A stretch of DNA of 64,000 nucleotides from Polynucleobacter sp. AP-Nino-20-G2 (GCF_018688235.1 NZ_CP061313.1:1099130-1163129); one strand, 5' to 3'; positions 26,569-36,280 are shown, counted from the first letter of the stretch. Notes: generated by a model not told the origin, from the sequence alone. Program-made: numbers and translations.

Positions 26569-27057
26569 ATGAGCGATCCCATCCTCGAATTCCCTTACAT
26601 CACCTTGCTCGCGAATATTGCCTTTGGCGTTGCTGGCCTCACCCTAATCCTCATTTTTCATGGGAGCGCCATTAACCACGTTTACATGCGGTTCGAGCGA
26701 CTCACCAAAGCCAACTTAGCCTTGGTGCAATATAACCGCGTCTTTTTTCACTTTTACGCCTCTTTCGTCTTCATTGCCCTGATCCATATTGCGGAGATTT
26801 TACTTTGGGCTGTATTTATCCTCAAATTTGATTTGATTGAGAAGCCACTTGATGCCATCCTTTTTTCGGGGAGCTGTTACACAACCGTTGGCTTTGTAAC
26901 CGACATCCTCCCTGAAGGCTGGAAAAGTCTCGCCTTCTATATTGCCTTTACCGGCCTCTTCTCCTTGGCCTGGACGACTTCCATCATGATCGGCATGACA
27001 AATGCTTATAAAAATGCCTGGAATCAGAAATACCAGTCGCCAGGCGCAGAGTTGTAA
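26569..27057 (+). CDS. Two-TM ion-channel family protein with a non-canonical filter
   Basis: 162 aa from ATG 26569 (MSDPILEFP), with hydrophobic helices at about residues 10-32, 55-80 and 120-140. Between the last two lies SCYTTVGFVTDI, in the position of the K+ channel filter TVGYG followed by D. It looks like the pore module of Ion_trans_2 proteins, but the filter reads TVGFVTD, so potassium selectivity is doubtful. No regulatory RCK domain is attached. The ATG at 26509 would add 20 residues and overlap the MFS gene; neither start has a strong ribosome binding site. Confidence 0.7.
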   Translation: MSDPILEFPYITLLANIAFGVAGLTLILIFHGSAINHVYMRFERLTKANLALVQYNRVFFHFYASFVFIALIHIAEILLWAVFILKFDLIEKPLDAILFSGSCYTTVGFVTDILPEGWKSLAFYIAFTGLFSLAWTTSIMIGMTNAYKNAWNQKYQSPGAEL

Positions 27058-27060
27058 AAG

Positions 27061-27091
27061 CCATCACCGCACTTCAGTAGTGATGGTTTTT
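27061..27091 (+). terminator. Intrinsic terminator after the ion-channel gene
   Basis: CCATCAC pairs with GTGATGG (7 bp) around a 12-nt loop, followed by TTTTT, starting 4 bp after the stop codon. Confidence 0.8.
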
Positions 27092-27200
27092 GCAATAAAT
27101 AATGGAAAAACAGCGGAAATTAGTGTTTTTTCATCAATTTCAGCCAATTTTTAGCTATTTTGAATACAGCTCCTGGGTTGTAATGGCGGCTTTTTGCGCC

Positions 27201-27704
27201 TCATCGCTGAATGTAATAGCCGTATACACAACGGGTTCCAGAGCGGGATGGGTCATGCGTATCCTGAATCACTCCATCAATAACAGCGCTTAAGTGCTTG
27301 GAAACCTTCACAATGAGGGCGCCATTGGGCAACTCATCAGCCCTCATGTGAACCTGACACCCTGCTCCCACCTTCATTGTGGGAATCCATTCAAAACCAT
27401 AGCTCAGGATGTAGTCATGAAATACATTGCGGTGATTTCCATTTCGAGGTGAAGAGCCCTTCGCGTTGAGTCGCCTTGCGAGCTTGTCATTACGCCGCTC
27501 CGCATAGGCCGTATTAGCTATCCTCAAATCCTCATAGACCTTCATATAGGGAATCTGAGCTGCAATGGCGATCGCCCGAACGACGCAATCCCCAGCCCCA
27601 CCCTTGAAGCCAGCGGCCTCCCTACCCCCATCATTAAAGCAAAAATCCAGCGTTCGACCAGGCGAGCGCTTCAAGTTATTAAAAGGATTAAGAAAGCCAA
27701 ACAT
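27201..27704 (-). CDS. Hypothetical protein with a possible papain-like Cys/His arrangement
   Basis: 167 aa from ATG 27704, with no obvious ribosome binding site; a TTG at 27728 would lengthen it. I do not recognise the family by name. The segment GAGDCVVRAIAIA puts a Cys at the head of a hydrophobic helix after a Gly-rich turn, as in papain-fold enzymes. SKHLSAVIDGVIQDTHDPS puts a His at the start of a beta strand, with an Asp and a second His after it, as the catalytic His-Asp would be. A basic middle (RRNDKLARRLNAKG) separates them. Peptidase or transglutaminase activity is only an inference. It has its own transcription unit after the glcB terminator. Confidence 0.65.
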   Translation of the reverse strand: MFGFLNPFNNLKRSPGRTLDFCFNDGGREAAGFKGGAGDCVVRAIAIAAQIPYMKVYEDLRIANTAYAERRNDKLARRLNAKGSSPRNGNHRNVFHDYILSYGFEWIPTMKVGAGCQVHMRADELPNGALIVKVSKHLSAVIDGVIQDTHDPSRSGTRCVYGYYIQR

Positions 27705-27730
27705 GAATAAAGATATGGTCGATATCAAAG

Positions 27731-27762
27731 AAAAATGGACTTGTCTTTCGACAAATCCATTT
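27731..27762 (-). terminator. Intrinsic terminator of glcB
   Basis: On the minus strand, a stem of 12 pairs with one mismatch (AAATGGATTTGTC to GACAAGTCCATTT) and a GAAA-type loop, followed by a T-rich tail, 27 bp after the glcB stop. Confidence 0.75.
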
Positions 27763-27788
27763 CGCTTTGCAACTAAGTCGATGTGGAC

Positions 27789-30002
27789 TTAAGCATGCAC
27801 CTTTTTGACTTCCAAGCGCCATGCATGCAATAAAGGCTCAGTGTAGCCATTTGGCTGCTCTAGACCTTTAAAGATCAAATCGCTTGCTGCTTTATACGCA
27901 TAAGAATCTTGGTAGTTGGGCATCATAGGCTTGTACAAAGAATCGCCAGCATTCTGACCATCCACTACTTTAGCCATGCGTTGCAATGTTTCATTTACCT
28001 GAGCTTCAGTCACAATGCCGTGCAATAACCAGTTAGCAATATGCTGACTAGAAATACGCAAAGTCGCGCGATCTTCCATCAAACCTACGTTATGGATATC
28101 AGGCACCTTGGAGCAACCAACACCTTGGTCAATCCAGCGCACTACATAACCCAAAATACCTTGGCAGTTGTTGTCCAACTCTTGTTGAATTTCTTCTTTA
28201 GACCAGTTGGCTTTTTCCACGACAGGAATGGTCAACAAGTCATCAATCAACGCTTCTGCTTCAGCAGCAGTATCTAACTGCTCCATTTCTTTTTGAAGTT
28301 GTGCAACATTGACCTGATGGTAGTGCAAAGCATGCAAAGTAGCTGCTGTTGGTGATGGAACCCAAGCAGTGTTTGCACCAGCCTTAGGATGAACAATCTT
28401 TTGCTCAACCATCGCCTTCATCAAATCTGGCATTGCCCACATTCCTTTACCGATTTGAGCGCGGCCACGTAGGCCACAATCCAAACCAGCCAAGACGTTA
28501 CGACGCTCATAAGCTGACAACCATTTGCTGGTTTTCATATCGCCTTTGCGCATCATTGGGCCGGCGTGCATAGCTGTGTGCATTTCATCGCCAGTACGGT
28601 CCAAGAATCCGGTGTTAATAAAGGCGACGCGCGCACCTGCGGCAGCGATAGCGGCTTTAATATTTGCGCTCATGCGACGCTCTTCGTCCATGATGCCCAA
28701 TTTCACTGTATCGGCTGGCAAGCCGAGCAACTTCTCGACACGACCGAAGAGTTCGGCGGCGAATGCAACCTCTTCTGGGCTATGCATTTTTGGCTTCACA
28801 ATGTAAACCGATCCCTTGCGGGTGTTACCAATTTTTTGCGTTGCTGGACGATTGATGTCGTACAGAGCAATCAATACAGTCACTACCGCATCCAAAATAC
28901 CTTCGTAGATTTCCTTGCCGTCTCCAGTAATGATTGCTGGATTGGTCATCAAGTGGCCCACGTTGCGGAGGAACAATAAAGAGCGGCCATGCAAAGTAAC
29001 AATGCCATCTTTAGCGTCGACTGCACCAACACCCGCTTTGTATTGGCGATCTGGATTTAATGCGCGAGTAAATGTCTTACCGCCCTTGCTTACTTCCTCA
29101 ACCAGAGTGCCCTTCAAAATGCCTAACCAGTTTTCATAGGCGAGAACCTTGTCATCGCCATCAACAGCGGCAATAGAATCTTCCAAGTCCAAGATGGTAG
29201 AAAGCGCTGCCTCTAAAACAACATCGTTTACACCTGCTGGATCGCTAGAACCAATGGTCTTGCTCTTATCAATCTCAATATCAATATGAACGCCGTTATT
29301 GCGCAGCAATACAGATGATGGAGCAGAAGCATCGCCTTGATAGCCAACGAATTGCTTTTCATCAGCTAAACCCGTTTTGCTGCCATCTTTCAAAGCGACA
29401 ACCAGCTTGTTGCCGTCAACAGAGTAGCCAGCTGAATCGCGATGTGAGCCCTTAGCCAATGGAGCAGACTGATCCAAGAAGTTACGCGCGAAGGCAACTA
29501 CTTTTGCACCACGTACTGGGTTGTATGCGCCAGCTTTAGTAGCGCCATCTTCCTCAGAAATAACATCTGTACCGTAGAGAGCATCGTACAAAGATCCCCA
29601 ACGTGCATTAGCAGCATTTAATGCATAACGCGCATTGAGTACTGGAACCACCAATTGTGGGCCAGCCTGAAGCGCTAATTCATCATCAACGTTTTTGGTT
29701 GTGCCAACAACCTTGCCTGGCACTTCATCTAAATAACCAATTTCCTTGAGATGCTTGCGATATGCAGGCATATCTTTAATCGGGCCAGGATTAGCTTGAT
29801 GCCATTTATCCAAGTCCGCTTGCAAGCGATCACGCTTTGCTAACAAAGCCTCATTCTTTGGACTGAGTTCTTTAACGATCTCGTCAAATCCCTTCCAGAA
29901 ATCCGCACTCTTGATGCCTGTTCCAGGCAAAACTTTATCTTCGATAAAGCGATAGAGAGGAGTTGCTACTTGAAGGCTATTGCAAGTTGTACGCGCAGTC
30001 AT
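27789..30002 (-). CDS. glcB: Malate synthase G
   Basis: Condenses glyoxylate with acetyl-CoA to malate; monomeric cytoplasmic enzyme of the glyoxylate/glycolate routes. 737 aa, near the usual 725. Signatures include the start region PLYRFIEDKVLPGTG, VYIVKPKMHSPEEVAFA (catalytic Arg region), LGIMDEERRMSANIKAAI (metal-binding Glu), INTGFLDRTGDEMHT and the C-terminal PNGYTEPLLHAWR. No isocitrate lyase or glycolate oxidase gene lies alongside, so the source of glyoxylate is not shown here. Confidence 0.97.
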   Translation of the reverse strand: MTARTTCNSLQVATPLYRFIEDKVLPGTGIKSADFWKGFDEIVKELSPKNEALLAKRDRLQADLDKWHQANPGPIKDMPAYRKHLKEIGYLDEVPGKVVGTTKNVDDELALQAGPQLVVPVLNARYALNAANARWGSLYDALYGTDVISEEDGATKAGAYNPVRGAKVVAFARNFLDQSAPLAKGSHRDSAGYSVDGNKLVVALKDGSKTGLADEKQFVGYQGDASAPSSVLLRNNGVHIDIEIDKSKTIGSSDPAGVNDVVLEAALSTILDLEDSIAAVDGDDKVLAYENWLGILKGTLVEEVSKGGKTFTRALNPDRQYKAGVGAVDAKDGIVTLHGRSLLFLRNVGHLMTNPAIITGDGKEIYEGILDAVVTVLIALYDINRPATQKIGNTRKGSVYIVKPKMHSPEEVAFAAELFGRVEKLLGLPADTVKLGIMDEERRMSANIKAAIAAAGARVAFINTGFLDRTGDEMHTAMHAGPMMRKGDMKTSKWLSAYERRNVLAGLDCGLRGRAQIGKGMWAMPDLMKAMVEQKIVHPKAGANTAWVPSPTAATLHALHYHQVNVAQLQKEMEQLDTAAEAEALIDDLLTIPVVEKANWSKEEIQQELDNNCQGILGYVVRWIDQGVGCSKVPDIHNVGLMEDRATLRISSQHIANWLLHGIVTEAQVNETLQRMAKVVDGQNAGDSLYKPMMPNYQDSYAYKAASDLIFKGLEQPNGYTEPLLHAWRLEVKKVHA

Positions 30003-30062
30003 CTGAAAACCCTTGGAGCTAGTGTTATTTGGTTAATTAAATAAGTAAAAGAATATTTTCCA

Positions 30063-31403
30063 TTAATTCTGGAAAGGATGCTGAAGGAGAATGGTTTCAT
30101 CACGCTCAGGGCCCGTAGAAACCATGGCAATCGGCTTTCCGGCAACTTCTTCGATACGGCGTAAGAACTTTTGAGCTTCTGCTGGGAGTTTGTCCCATTC
30201 ACGGATGCCAAAAGTCGTCCCCTTCCAACCTGGGAAATCCTCATAAATTGGCTCACAACGCGCAACTGCTTCAGCGCCTCGTGGCAATACATCCAATGTT
30301 TGACCATCTAACTTGTAGCCAACACACAGGCGGATTGTTTCAAGACCATCCAAGACATCCAACTTCGTGATGCAAAGACCAGAGAGGCCGTTAATCTGAA
30401 TGGAGCGCTTCAATGCCGCCGCATCCAACCAACCAGTACGGCGTGGACGGCCAGTCACTGAACCAAATTCTTTACCGACCTCAGCCAAACGCACTCCGAT
30501 CGGATCCTGCTTGGCAGGATTATCAAAATCGTATAACTCACTTGGGAAAGGGCCCGCACCAACACGGGTGCAATAGGCTTTAGTGATGCCCAAGATATAT
30601 TGCAAGGAATCTGGCCCAACACCAGATCCAGCAGCTGCGTTACCCGCTACGCAATTGCTCGATGTGACGTATGGGTAAGTGCCATGATCGATATCAAGAA
30701 GGGTGCCTTGCGCACCTTCGAATAATAAATTTTGACCAGCCTGTTCTGCAGCATACAAGGCGCTAGAAACGTCAACCACCATTGGCTTAATACGGTCAGC
30801 ATAAGCCATCGCTTCATCCAATGTTTTTTGAAAGTCTACTGACTCCCCACCGTAGTAGTTGGTGAGCATGAAATTGTGATATTCCAAGTTCTCACGCAAC
30901 TGGGTTGCGAACTTTTCTGGATAGAACAAATCCTGCACACGCAATGCACGGCGCGCAACTTTATCTTCATACGCTGGGCCAATACCACGACCAGTAGTGC
31001 CAATCTTCGCATCCCCACGACGTTTTTCACGCGCGTGATCAATCGCGACGTGGTACGGCAGAATCAATGTGGTTGCCTCGGAGATCTTCAAGCGCGACTG
31101 AACATCTAATCCAGCAGCCTCGAGCTCACCGATCTCCTTAAACAAAGCCTCAGGAGAAAGCACTACACCGTTACCGATATAGCAAATCACATTCTTGTGC
31201 ATGATTCCGGAGGGAATCAAACGCAGAATCGTTTTCCTATCGCCAATGATTAAAGTATGGCCCGCATTATGTCCGCCCTGAAAGCGCACTACCGCTTGAG
31301 CATGATCGGTTAACCAATCAACCACTTTGCCTTTGCCCTCGTCACCCCACTGGGTGCCAATGACTACGACGTTACGACCATGAGCTTGTTGCTTTGAAGA
31401 CAT
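30063..31403 (-). CDS. purA: Adenylosuccinate synthetase
   Basis: GTP-dependent step from IMP to adenylosuccinate in AMP synthesis. Signatures: GTQWGDEGKGKVVDWLT (catalytic Asp, phosphate loop), GHNAGHTL (catalytic His), GTTGRGIGPAYEDKV, and the C-terminal VSTGPERDETI. I choose ATG 31403 (MSSKQQAHGRNVV), giving 446 aa. It is the last gene of the hfq-hflX-hflK-hflC-hisZ-purA run, a classic betaproteobacterial order. Confidence 0.97.
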   Translation of the reverse strand: MSSKQQAHGRNVVVIGTQWGDEGKGKVVDWLTDHAQAVVRFQGGHNAGHTLIIGDRKTILRLIPSGIMHKNVICYIGNGVVLSPEALFKEIGELEAAGLDVQSRLKISEATTLILPYHVAIDHAREKRRGDAKIGTTGRGIGPAYEDKVARRALRVQDLFYPEKFATQLRENLEYHNFMLTNYYGGESVDFQKTLDEAMAYADRIKPMVVDVSSALYAAEQAGQNLLFEGAQGTLLDIDHGTYPYVTSSNCVAGNAAAGSGVGPDSLQYILGITKAYCTRVGAGPFPSELYDFDNPAKQDPIGVRLAEVGKEFGSVTGRPRRTGWLDAAALKRSIQINGLSGLCITKLDVLDGLETIRLCVGYKLDGQTLDVLPRGAEAVARCEPIYEDFPGWKGTTFGIREWDKLPAEAQKFLRRIEEVAGKPIAMVSTGPERDETILLQHPFQN

Positions 31404-31455
31404 AATGAAATCCAAAAGGTAATTACAGAATTAGTTCGTTATTAAATAAGCTTCT

Positions 31456-32619
31456 TTACTTCTTTTTCACTTCCCATGAGCTACCCTGCTTTACCAGCTC
31501 ACGTTCACACAGATATTCCGCAGTTTCTACTGCGTCGCCCGCCAGCGCCTGAATTACCACTTCCCCCACTTGCCGCAATTGAGCAATTTTATTAGCTAAG
31601 CTGGCATCTTCGATCCAAGGCGCCACGATGGCGGATTTGCGCTGGGCCAGCGGCGATAAATTCGCCAAGGTAAGCAAATCCATTGAAAAACCGGTGGCTG
31701 GACGCGCGCGTCCAAACGCTTGACCAACATGATCATAGCGACCACCACGCGCGATCGGCTGCGGTAGCTTGTCAACATAGGCGGCAAACATCACACCGCT
31801 GTGATATTGATAGCCACGCAAATCAGCCAGATCAATACTCAGCTCCACATCATTTGAGAAACAGGCGGCAGCTGTTGATAGCCTCTCTAATTGCGCCAAT
31901 GCTTCATCAATGCACTTGTGCTTAGGCAGAATCTGTTTTGCCTTAGCAAGAACTTCTCCACAAGGGCCATTTAATTCGGTCAACGCCAATAGCGCCTCTG
32001 CTGATTTGGCAGGCAAGCACTTCGCCCAAATAGCTAAGCGTGATCGATCCTTGCTTTGCAGTAATGAATAGAGAGCCTCAACATCTTCTTTGCTAATGTT
32101 TTGACCATCCAAAATTCCCTCTAGGACACCTGCGTGTGAGAGATCTAGATAGACGGTATTTAAACCAGCAACACTTAAGGTTTTTAATAGCAATGAGATC
32201 GCCTCAAAATCCGCCTCCCAAGTGGCACAGCCATAAATTTCAGCGCCCAGTTGTAGTTCTTCGCGAGCTGCACTACCTACCGGCGTCCGTGCATGCGCAA
32301 TAGAGCCGGCATAGCAAAGACGCGTGACACCCTTACGATTTAACAGATGCGCATCAATACGCGCTACCTGCGGCGTCATGTCTGCGCGCAGACCTAGAGT
32401 GCGACCAGAGAGTTGATCCACCAACTTGAAGGTTTGCAAATTCAGATCAGAGCCGGTGCCGGTCAACAATGAATCCAAGAACTCCAAAATCGGAGGAGCA
32501 ACCAATTCATAGCCATAGGATTGATACAAATCCAAAATGGCGCGACGCAAAGTCTCGACCTTGCGAGCTTCTGCCGGCAACACATCAGCAATATCTTCAG
32601 GAAGTAACCAACGATTCAT
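31456..32619 (-). CDS. hisZ: ATP phosphoribosyltransferase regulatory subunit
   Basis: HisRS-like protein without tRNA-charging activity that activates the short catalytic subunit HisG in histidine synthesis. The N-terminal part has the class II synthetase-like motif 2 region (TFKLVDQLSGRTLGLRADMTPQVAR), and the protein ends near residue 387 without the anticodon-binding domain of HisRS. Its position between hflC and purA is standard in betaproteobacteria. True hisS is at 39877. Confidence 0.93.
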   Translation of the reverse strand: MNRWLLPEDIADVLPAEARKVETLRRAILDLYQSYGYELVAPPILEFLDSLLTGTGSDLNLQTFKLVDQLSGRTLGLRADMTPQVARIDAHLLNRKGVTRLCYAGSIAHARTPVGSAAREELQLGAEIYGCATWEADFEAISLLLKTLSVAGLNTVYLDLSHAGVLEGILDGQNISKEDVEALYSLLQSKDRSRLAIWAKCLPAKSAEALLALTELNGPCGEVLAKAKQILPKHKCIDEALAQLERLSTAAACFSNDVELSIDLADLRGYQYHSGVMFAAYVDKLPQPIARGGRYDHVGQAFGRARPATGFSMDLLTLANLSPLAQRKSAIVAPWIEDASLANKIAQLRQVGEVVIQALAGDAVETAEYLCERELVKQGSSWEVKKK

Positions 32620-32641
32620 GATCTGAAATATTCACTTTCCA

Positions 32642-33511
32642 TTATTTTTTGTGCAAGAACTTGAAGAACTCGCCGTTCGGCTCAACCACCATGACGTCCT
32701 TCTTATCCTTGAATGAGCTACGGTAAGCCTCAAGACTCTGATAGAACTGTGCAAATTGGGGATCGCGCCCAAAAGCCTCGGCATACAAAGCAGTTGCTCT
32801 CGCATCGCCCGCACCCTTAATCTTTTGCGCATCACGATAGGCTTCAGCCAAAATCGTGTCACGCTGACGCTCCGCATTCGCCCTAATCTTGTCAGACTCG
32901 GCAGCACCGGTTGAGCGCAATTCATTGGCTACACGCTTGCGCTCTGCTTCCATGCGGCGATATACAGAATCACTAATCTCCGCCAAGAGATCAACACGCT
33001 TTAGGCGCACGTCCACAATTTCAACGCCAATGTCAGCAGCATCATCAGCAACCTTCTTACGAATACCTTGCATCACTTGCTCGCGCTGATCAGAAATCAA
33101 TTCACGAACAGTGCGCTTAGTGAACTCTTCATTCAGAGCTGAACGAACCAGCTGAGTTAAACGGTCTTGAGCCAAACGCTCATCACCCTTAAAGCTGATA
33201 AAGAATTTACGCGGATCAACAATTCTCCACTTCACATAGGAGTCCACCAAGAGGTTTTTCTTCTCGGCAGTAATGAAGCGCTCTGCTTCAGGATTGTCGA
33301 TCGTTAAGATGCGGCGATCAAAGAATCGCACACTCTCAAATGGTGCCGGGTATTTGATTTGCAAACCAGGCTGCTCGATCACTCGCACGATTTGCCCAAA
33401 TGAGAACACCACAGCAAAGTTACGCTGATCAACAATAAAAATACTAGAAGCCAAAACATACGTTAAGGCAATCAATCCAGCTAAGGCCGCAAGCAAACGA
33501 TTCGCGTTCAT
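32642..33511 (-). CDS. hflC: FtsH protease modulator HflC
   Basis: Inner-membrane SPFH/band 7 protein that forms the HflKC cage around the FtsH protease. One N-terminal transmembrane helix (about residues 5-25), a band 7 domain (VVFSFGQIVRVIEQPGLQIKYPAPFE), and a long helical coiled-coil region with YRRMEAERKRVANELRS. 289 aa is normal. It abuts hflK at a single base. Confidence 0.96.
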   Translation of the reverse strand: MNANRLLAALAGLIALTYVLASSIFIVDQRNFAVVFSFGQIVRVIEQPGLQIKYPAPFESVRFFDRRILTIDNPEAERFITAEKKNLLVDSYVKWRIVDPRKFFISFKGDERLAQDRLTQLVRSALNEEFTKRTVRELISDQREQVMQGIRKKVADDAADIGVEIVDVRLKRVDLLAEISDSVYRRMEAERKRVANELRSTGAAESDKIRANAERQRDTILAEAYRDAQKIKGAGDARATALYAEAFGRDPQFAQFYQSLEAYRSSFKDKKDVMVVEPNGEFFKFLHKK

Positions 33512-35013
33512 TATCTTGCCTCCCGATCGCGACTACGCAAGCCATCGCGCTTATCGGTCGAAGAATTTGCCGCGGGTGGAGTTGTTACTACAGGATTGGC
33601 CGCTGCAGGTGCCGGCGCATTGCCTGTTGCACCACCGACAGTGACTGAACCTGTTGGGGTGCTTGTAGGAGCTTGGCCAGTAGCCGCTTGAGTGCTTTCG
33701 GCACTGACTTGCGCCACGATCTTATCTAAAGGAAGATACAGAAGGCTATTGCTCTTGGTGGTATCAACCAACACCTTGGTTACGTTGTTATACATCTCTC
33801 GCATCGTGTCGATGTACATGCGGTCACGGGTCACACCAGGCGCCTTAGCGTATTCAGCTTGAACTTGTTTAAAGCGGGCCGCATCACCCTCGGCCGTTGC
33901 CACTACACGAGCCTTATATCCCTCAGCCTCCTGAATTAAGCGAGCCGCGGTCCCCTTTGCGCGAGGAATAATGTCATTGGCGTAAGCCTGGCCTTCGCTC
34001 TTCAAACGCTCCTGATCTTGACCGGCTTTCACGGCATCATCAAACGCAGCTTGAACTTGCTCTGGGGGCTGCACGTTTTGTACGGTGACGCTAGTGACAT
34101 AGATGCCCGTCTTGTAGCTATCCAGAATCTTCTGAATCGAGCTTGCGAGATCAATACCGATTTTTTCGCGCCCTTCATAGAGCACCGTATCCATCTTGCT
34201 ACGCGCAACGATTTCACGTACGGCGGTCTCAGCCGCTTGAATTACTGCAGCATCAGGATCGCGGTTGTTAAATAAGTAATCCGTTGGATCCTTGAGGCGG
34301 TACTGAACTGCAAAACGCACATCGATGATGTTTTCATCTTCGGTGAGCATGGATGAATCTTTTTGATTGGTTGCCTTAATCAACACAGGGCGACCAACCT
34401 CTACAGATCGCACACCAGATAGATTGACCGTCTCTTGAGACTGGATGGGCCAAGGCATACGCCAGTTAATGCCCGGCTTAGCGGTGTAGTCATACTTACC
34501 AAAAGTAGAGATAACACCTGCTTGGCCTTCCTGAATGATGAAGAAGCCGCTGCAAATCCAAATCAAGAAGACGCCACCCACTGCCAATAAAACGGTGGCT
34601 TTAGAGCCAAACGGATTGGTGAAATTAAATTCAGGCGCACTCATGCCGCCGCCATTGTTTCCACCCCCGCTATTGCCACGTTGTGATGGCGGAGGGATAT
34701 CAGTGCTACTGGGCTTATTCGCGGGTTTTGCGGATGAGCCGCCTGGTTTTTTCTTGCCGCCAAAGATTCCAGCAAGACGATCATTAAAGTCGCGCCACAA
34801 CTCGTCCAGATCGGGTGGGCCATCTGGTTTGGCGGGTTGGTTATTTGACTGCGGGTTTTTGGGCTGAGCTTCTACCGGCTTGTCGGACTCTGGATTAGAT
34901 TGAGGGGCTTGACCCCCGCCCTGCCCATCTTTAGCATCTTTGGGTCCACTTCCGGGGTGACTATTACCCCAGCCTGGATCATTTACCGAAAACAGCTCAA
35001 GAAATTTACGCAT
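33511..35013 (-). CDS. hflK: FtsH protease modulator HflK
   Basis: Partner of HflC in the cage around FtsH. The first 130 residues are Gly/Pro/Asn/Lys-rich and disordered (cytoplasmic), followed by one transmembrane helix (ATVLLAVGGVFLIWICSGFFI), a band 7 domain (GVISTFGKYDYTAKPGINWRMPWPIQ) and a Thr/Ala/Pro-rich tail. 500 aa is long compared with about 420 in enteric bacteria, because of the disordered ends. Its start overlaps the hflX end by 8 bp. Confidence 0.96.
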   Translation of the reverse strand: MRKFLELFSVNDPGWGNSHPGSGPKDAKDGQGGGQAPQSNPESDKPVEAQPKNPQSNNQPAKPDGPPDLDELWRDFNDRLAGIFGGKKKPGGSSAKPANKPSSTDIPPPSQRGNSGGGNNGGGMSAPEFNFTNPFGSKATVLLAVGGVFLIWICSGFFIIQEGQAGVISTFGKYDYTAKPGINWRMPWPIQSQETVNLSGVRSVEVGRPVLIKATNQKDSSMLTEDENIIDVRFAVQYRLKDPTDYLFNNRDPDAAVIQAAETAVREIVARSKMDTVLYEGREKIGIDLASSIQKILDSYKTGIYVTSVTVQNVQPPEQVQAAFDDAVKAGQDQERLKSEGQAYANDIIPRAKGTAARLIQEAEGYKARVVATAEGDAARFKQVQAEYAKAPGVTRDRMYIDTMREMYNNVTKVLVDTTKSNSLLYLPLDKIVAQVSAESTQAATGQAPTSTPTGSVTVGGATGNAPAPAAANPVVTTPPAANSSTDKRDGLRSRDREAR

Positions 35014-36280
35014 TGTTTGGTGAATATTTTCGGTTGGGAATCGGATTAAATTCAGAAGTCTCTGGTCGTTCGGGTAAAGGAGCTAAAAACTCGTCTGGGG
35101 CCATCTGGACCTTGGCACGATTCTGCTCGACCCTTATTCTATCAGTCATTTGAGAGCATTCGGCCAGGGCGGAGCGTAATAAATCGAGCCCCAGGCCAGT
35201 CCTAGCCGACAGGAAAATCTGACTCGGAATACCCTCAGAATCCCGCACTAAAACCGCACCCTCTGTAAAGGTTTGGGGCATTTGATCAATTTTGTTCATG
35301 ACCTCAATCCGAGGGATGTCATCCGCCCCGATTTCGCGTAAAACCGCCTCTACTTCCGCCTTTTGCTCACGAGCAACCGGGCTACAGGCATCAATAACGT
35401 GCAATATCAGGTCGGCATGGATGGTTTCATCCAAAGTGGCTCTAAACGCCTCTACAAGCTGATGCGGCAATTCTCGGATAAAACCTACGGTATCGGAGAC
35501 CACAATTGAGCCCACTTCGTCCAAATGGACCTTTCTGGAGGTGGTATCCAGGGTGGCAAAAAGCTGGTCGGCCGCATAAGTGCCGGCTTTTGTCAGGGCA
35601 TTAAATAAGGTGGATTTGCCGGCATTGGTGTATCCAACCAAGGAAACCGAGAAAACATCCTTGCGGTTTCTGGCCCTTCTTTGGGTTCTTTGCTGGCGCT
35701 GAAGCTTTTCTAGCTCGTTTTCGAGGCGCTTTGCCTTGGTTGCCAGCATGCGGCGGTCTAGCTCCATCTGGGTTTCACCCGGTCCACCGCGCACACCGAT
35801 ACCGCCACGTTGACGCTCCAAATGACTCCAAGCGCGCACCAGACGTGACATGCGGTAGCGCACCTGAGCTAGCTCTACTTGGGTTTTACCAATGTGACTT
35901 TGCGCTCTTTGGCTAAAGATATCCAAAATGAGGCCGGTACGGTCCATTACATGAAAGCCAATATGGCGCTCAAGGTTACGTTGTTGCGTTGGGGAAAGCG
36001 GGTGATTGAAAATCGCCAGCTCAGCGCCCTGCTCTTCCATCACCTTCTTGAGCTCATTTGCCTTGCCGGATCCAATAAACAAAGCGGGATCGGTTCTACC
36101 CTTTCGGGCAATAACGCTGGCTGTGGGTATAGAGCCGGCACTATCAGCCAGGAGGCTGAGTTCTGCCATGCTATCTGCAAAATCCTCGCGTCCAGTATCT
36201 ACACCAACCAGGACAGCGCGAGCCGCATCTACACCGGTTTTATACAGGGCTAACTTCTTCCGTACGGAATTCAACTGCAC
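35006..36280 (-). CDS. hflX: GTPase HflX
   Basis: Ribosome-associated GTPase that helps split stalled or heat-damaged ribosomes. The N-terminal HflX domain (ALFIGSGKANELK) is followed by a linker helix pair and a G domain with G1 GYTNAGKST, G3 DTVGFIRELPHQL, G4 NKID and G5 SARTGLG. The start is uncertain: the GTG at 36280 lies inside the end of hfq with no clear ribosome binding site, and no ATG is available before the conserved region, so translation is probably coupled to hfq. Confidence 0.94.
   Translation of the reverse strand: MQLNSVRKKLALYKTGVDAARAVLVGVDTGREDFADSMAELSLLADSAGSIPTASVIARKGRTDPALFIGSGKANELKKVMEEQGAELAIFNHPLSPTQQRNLERHIGFHVMDRTGLILDIFSQRAQSHIGKTQVELAQVRYRMSRLVRAWSHLERQRGGIGVRGGPGETQMELDRRMLATKAKRLENELEKLQRQQRTQRRARNRKDVFSVSLVGYTNAGKSTLFNALTKAGTYAADQLFATLDTTSRKVHLDEVGSIVVSDTVGFIRELPHQLVEAFRATLDETIHADLILHVIDACSPVAREQKAEVEAVLREIGADDIPRIEVMNKIDQMPQTFTEGAVLVRDSEGIPSQIFLSARTGLGLDLLRSALAECSQMTDRIRVEQNRAKVQMAPDEFLAPLPERPETSEFNPIPNRKYSPNNA

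Noticed and set aside
27102..27293. 63-codon plus-strand frame downstream of the ion-channel gene
   Set aside because: It begins after a terminator, has no ribosome binding site, and overlaps the well-formed minus-strand gene at 27201.
34535..34867. 110-aa Pro/Leu-rich frame opposite hflK
   Set aside because: It is the antisense of the Gly/Pro-rich low-complexity part of hflK; composition explains the open frame.
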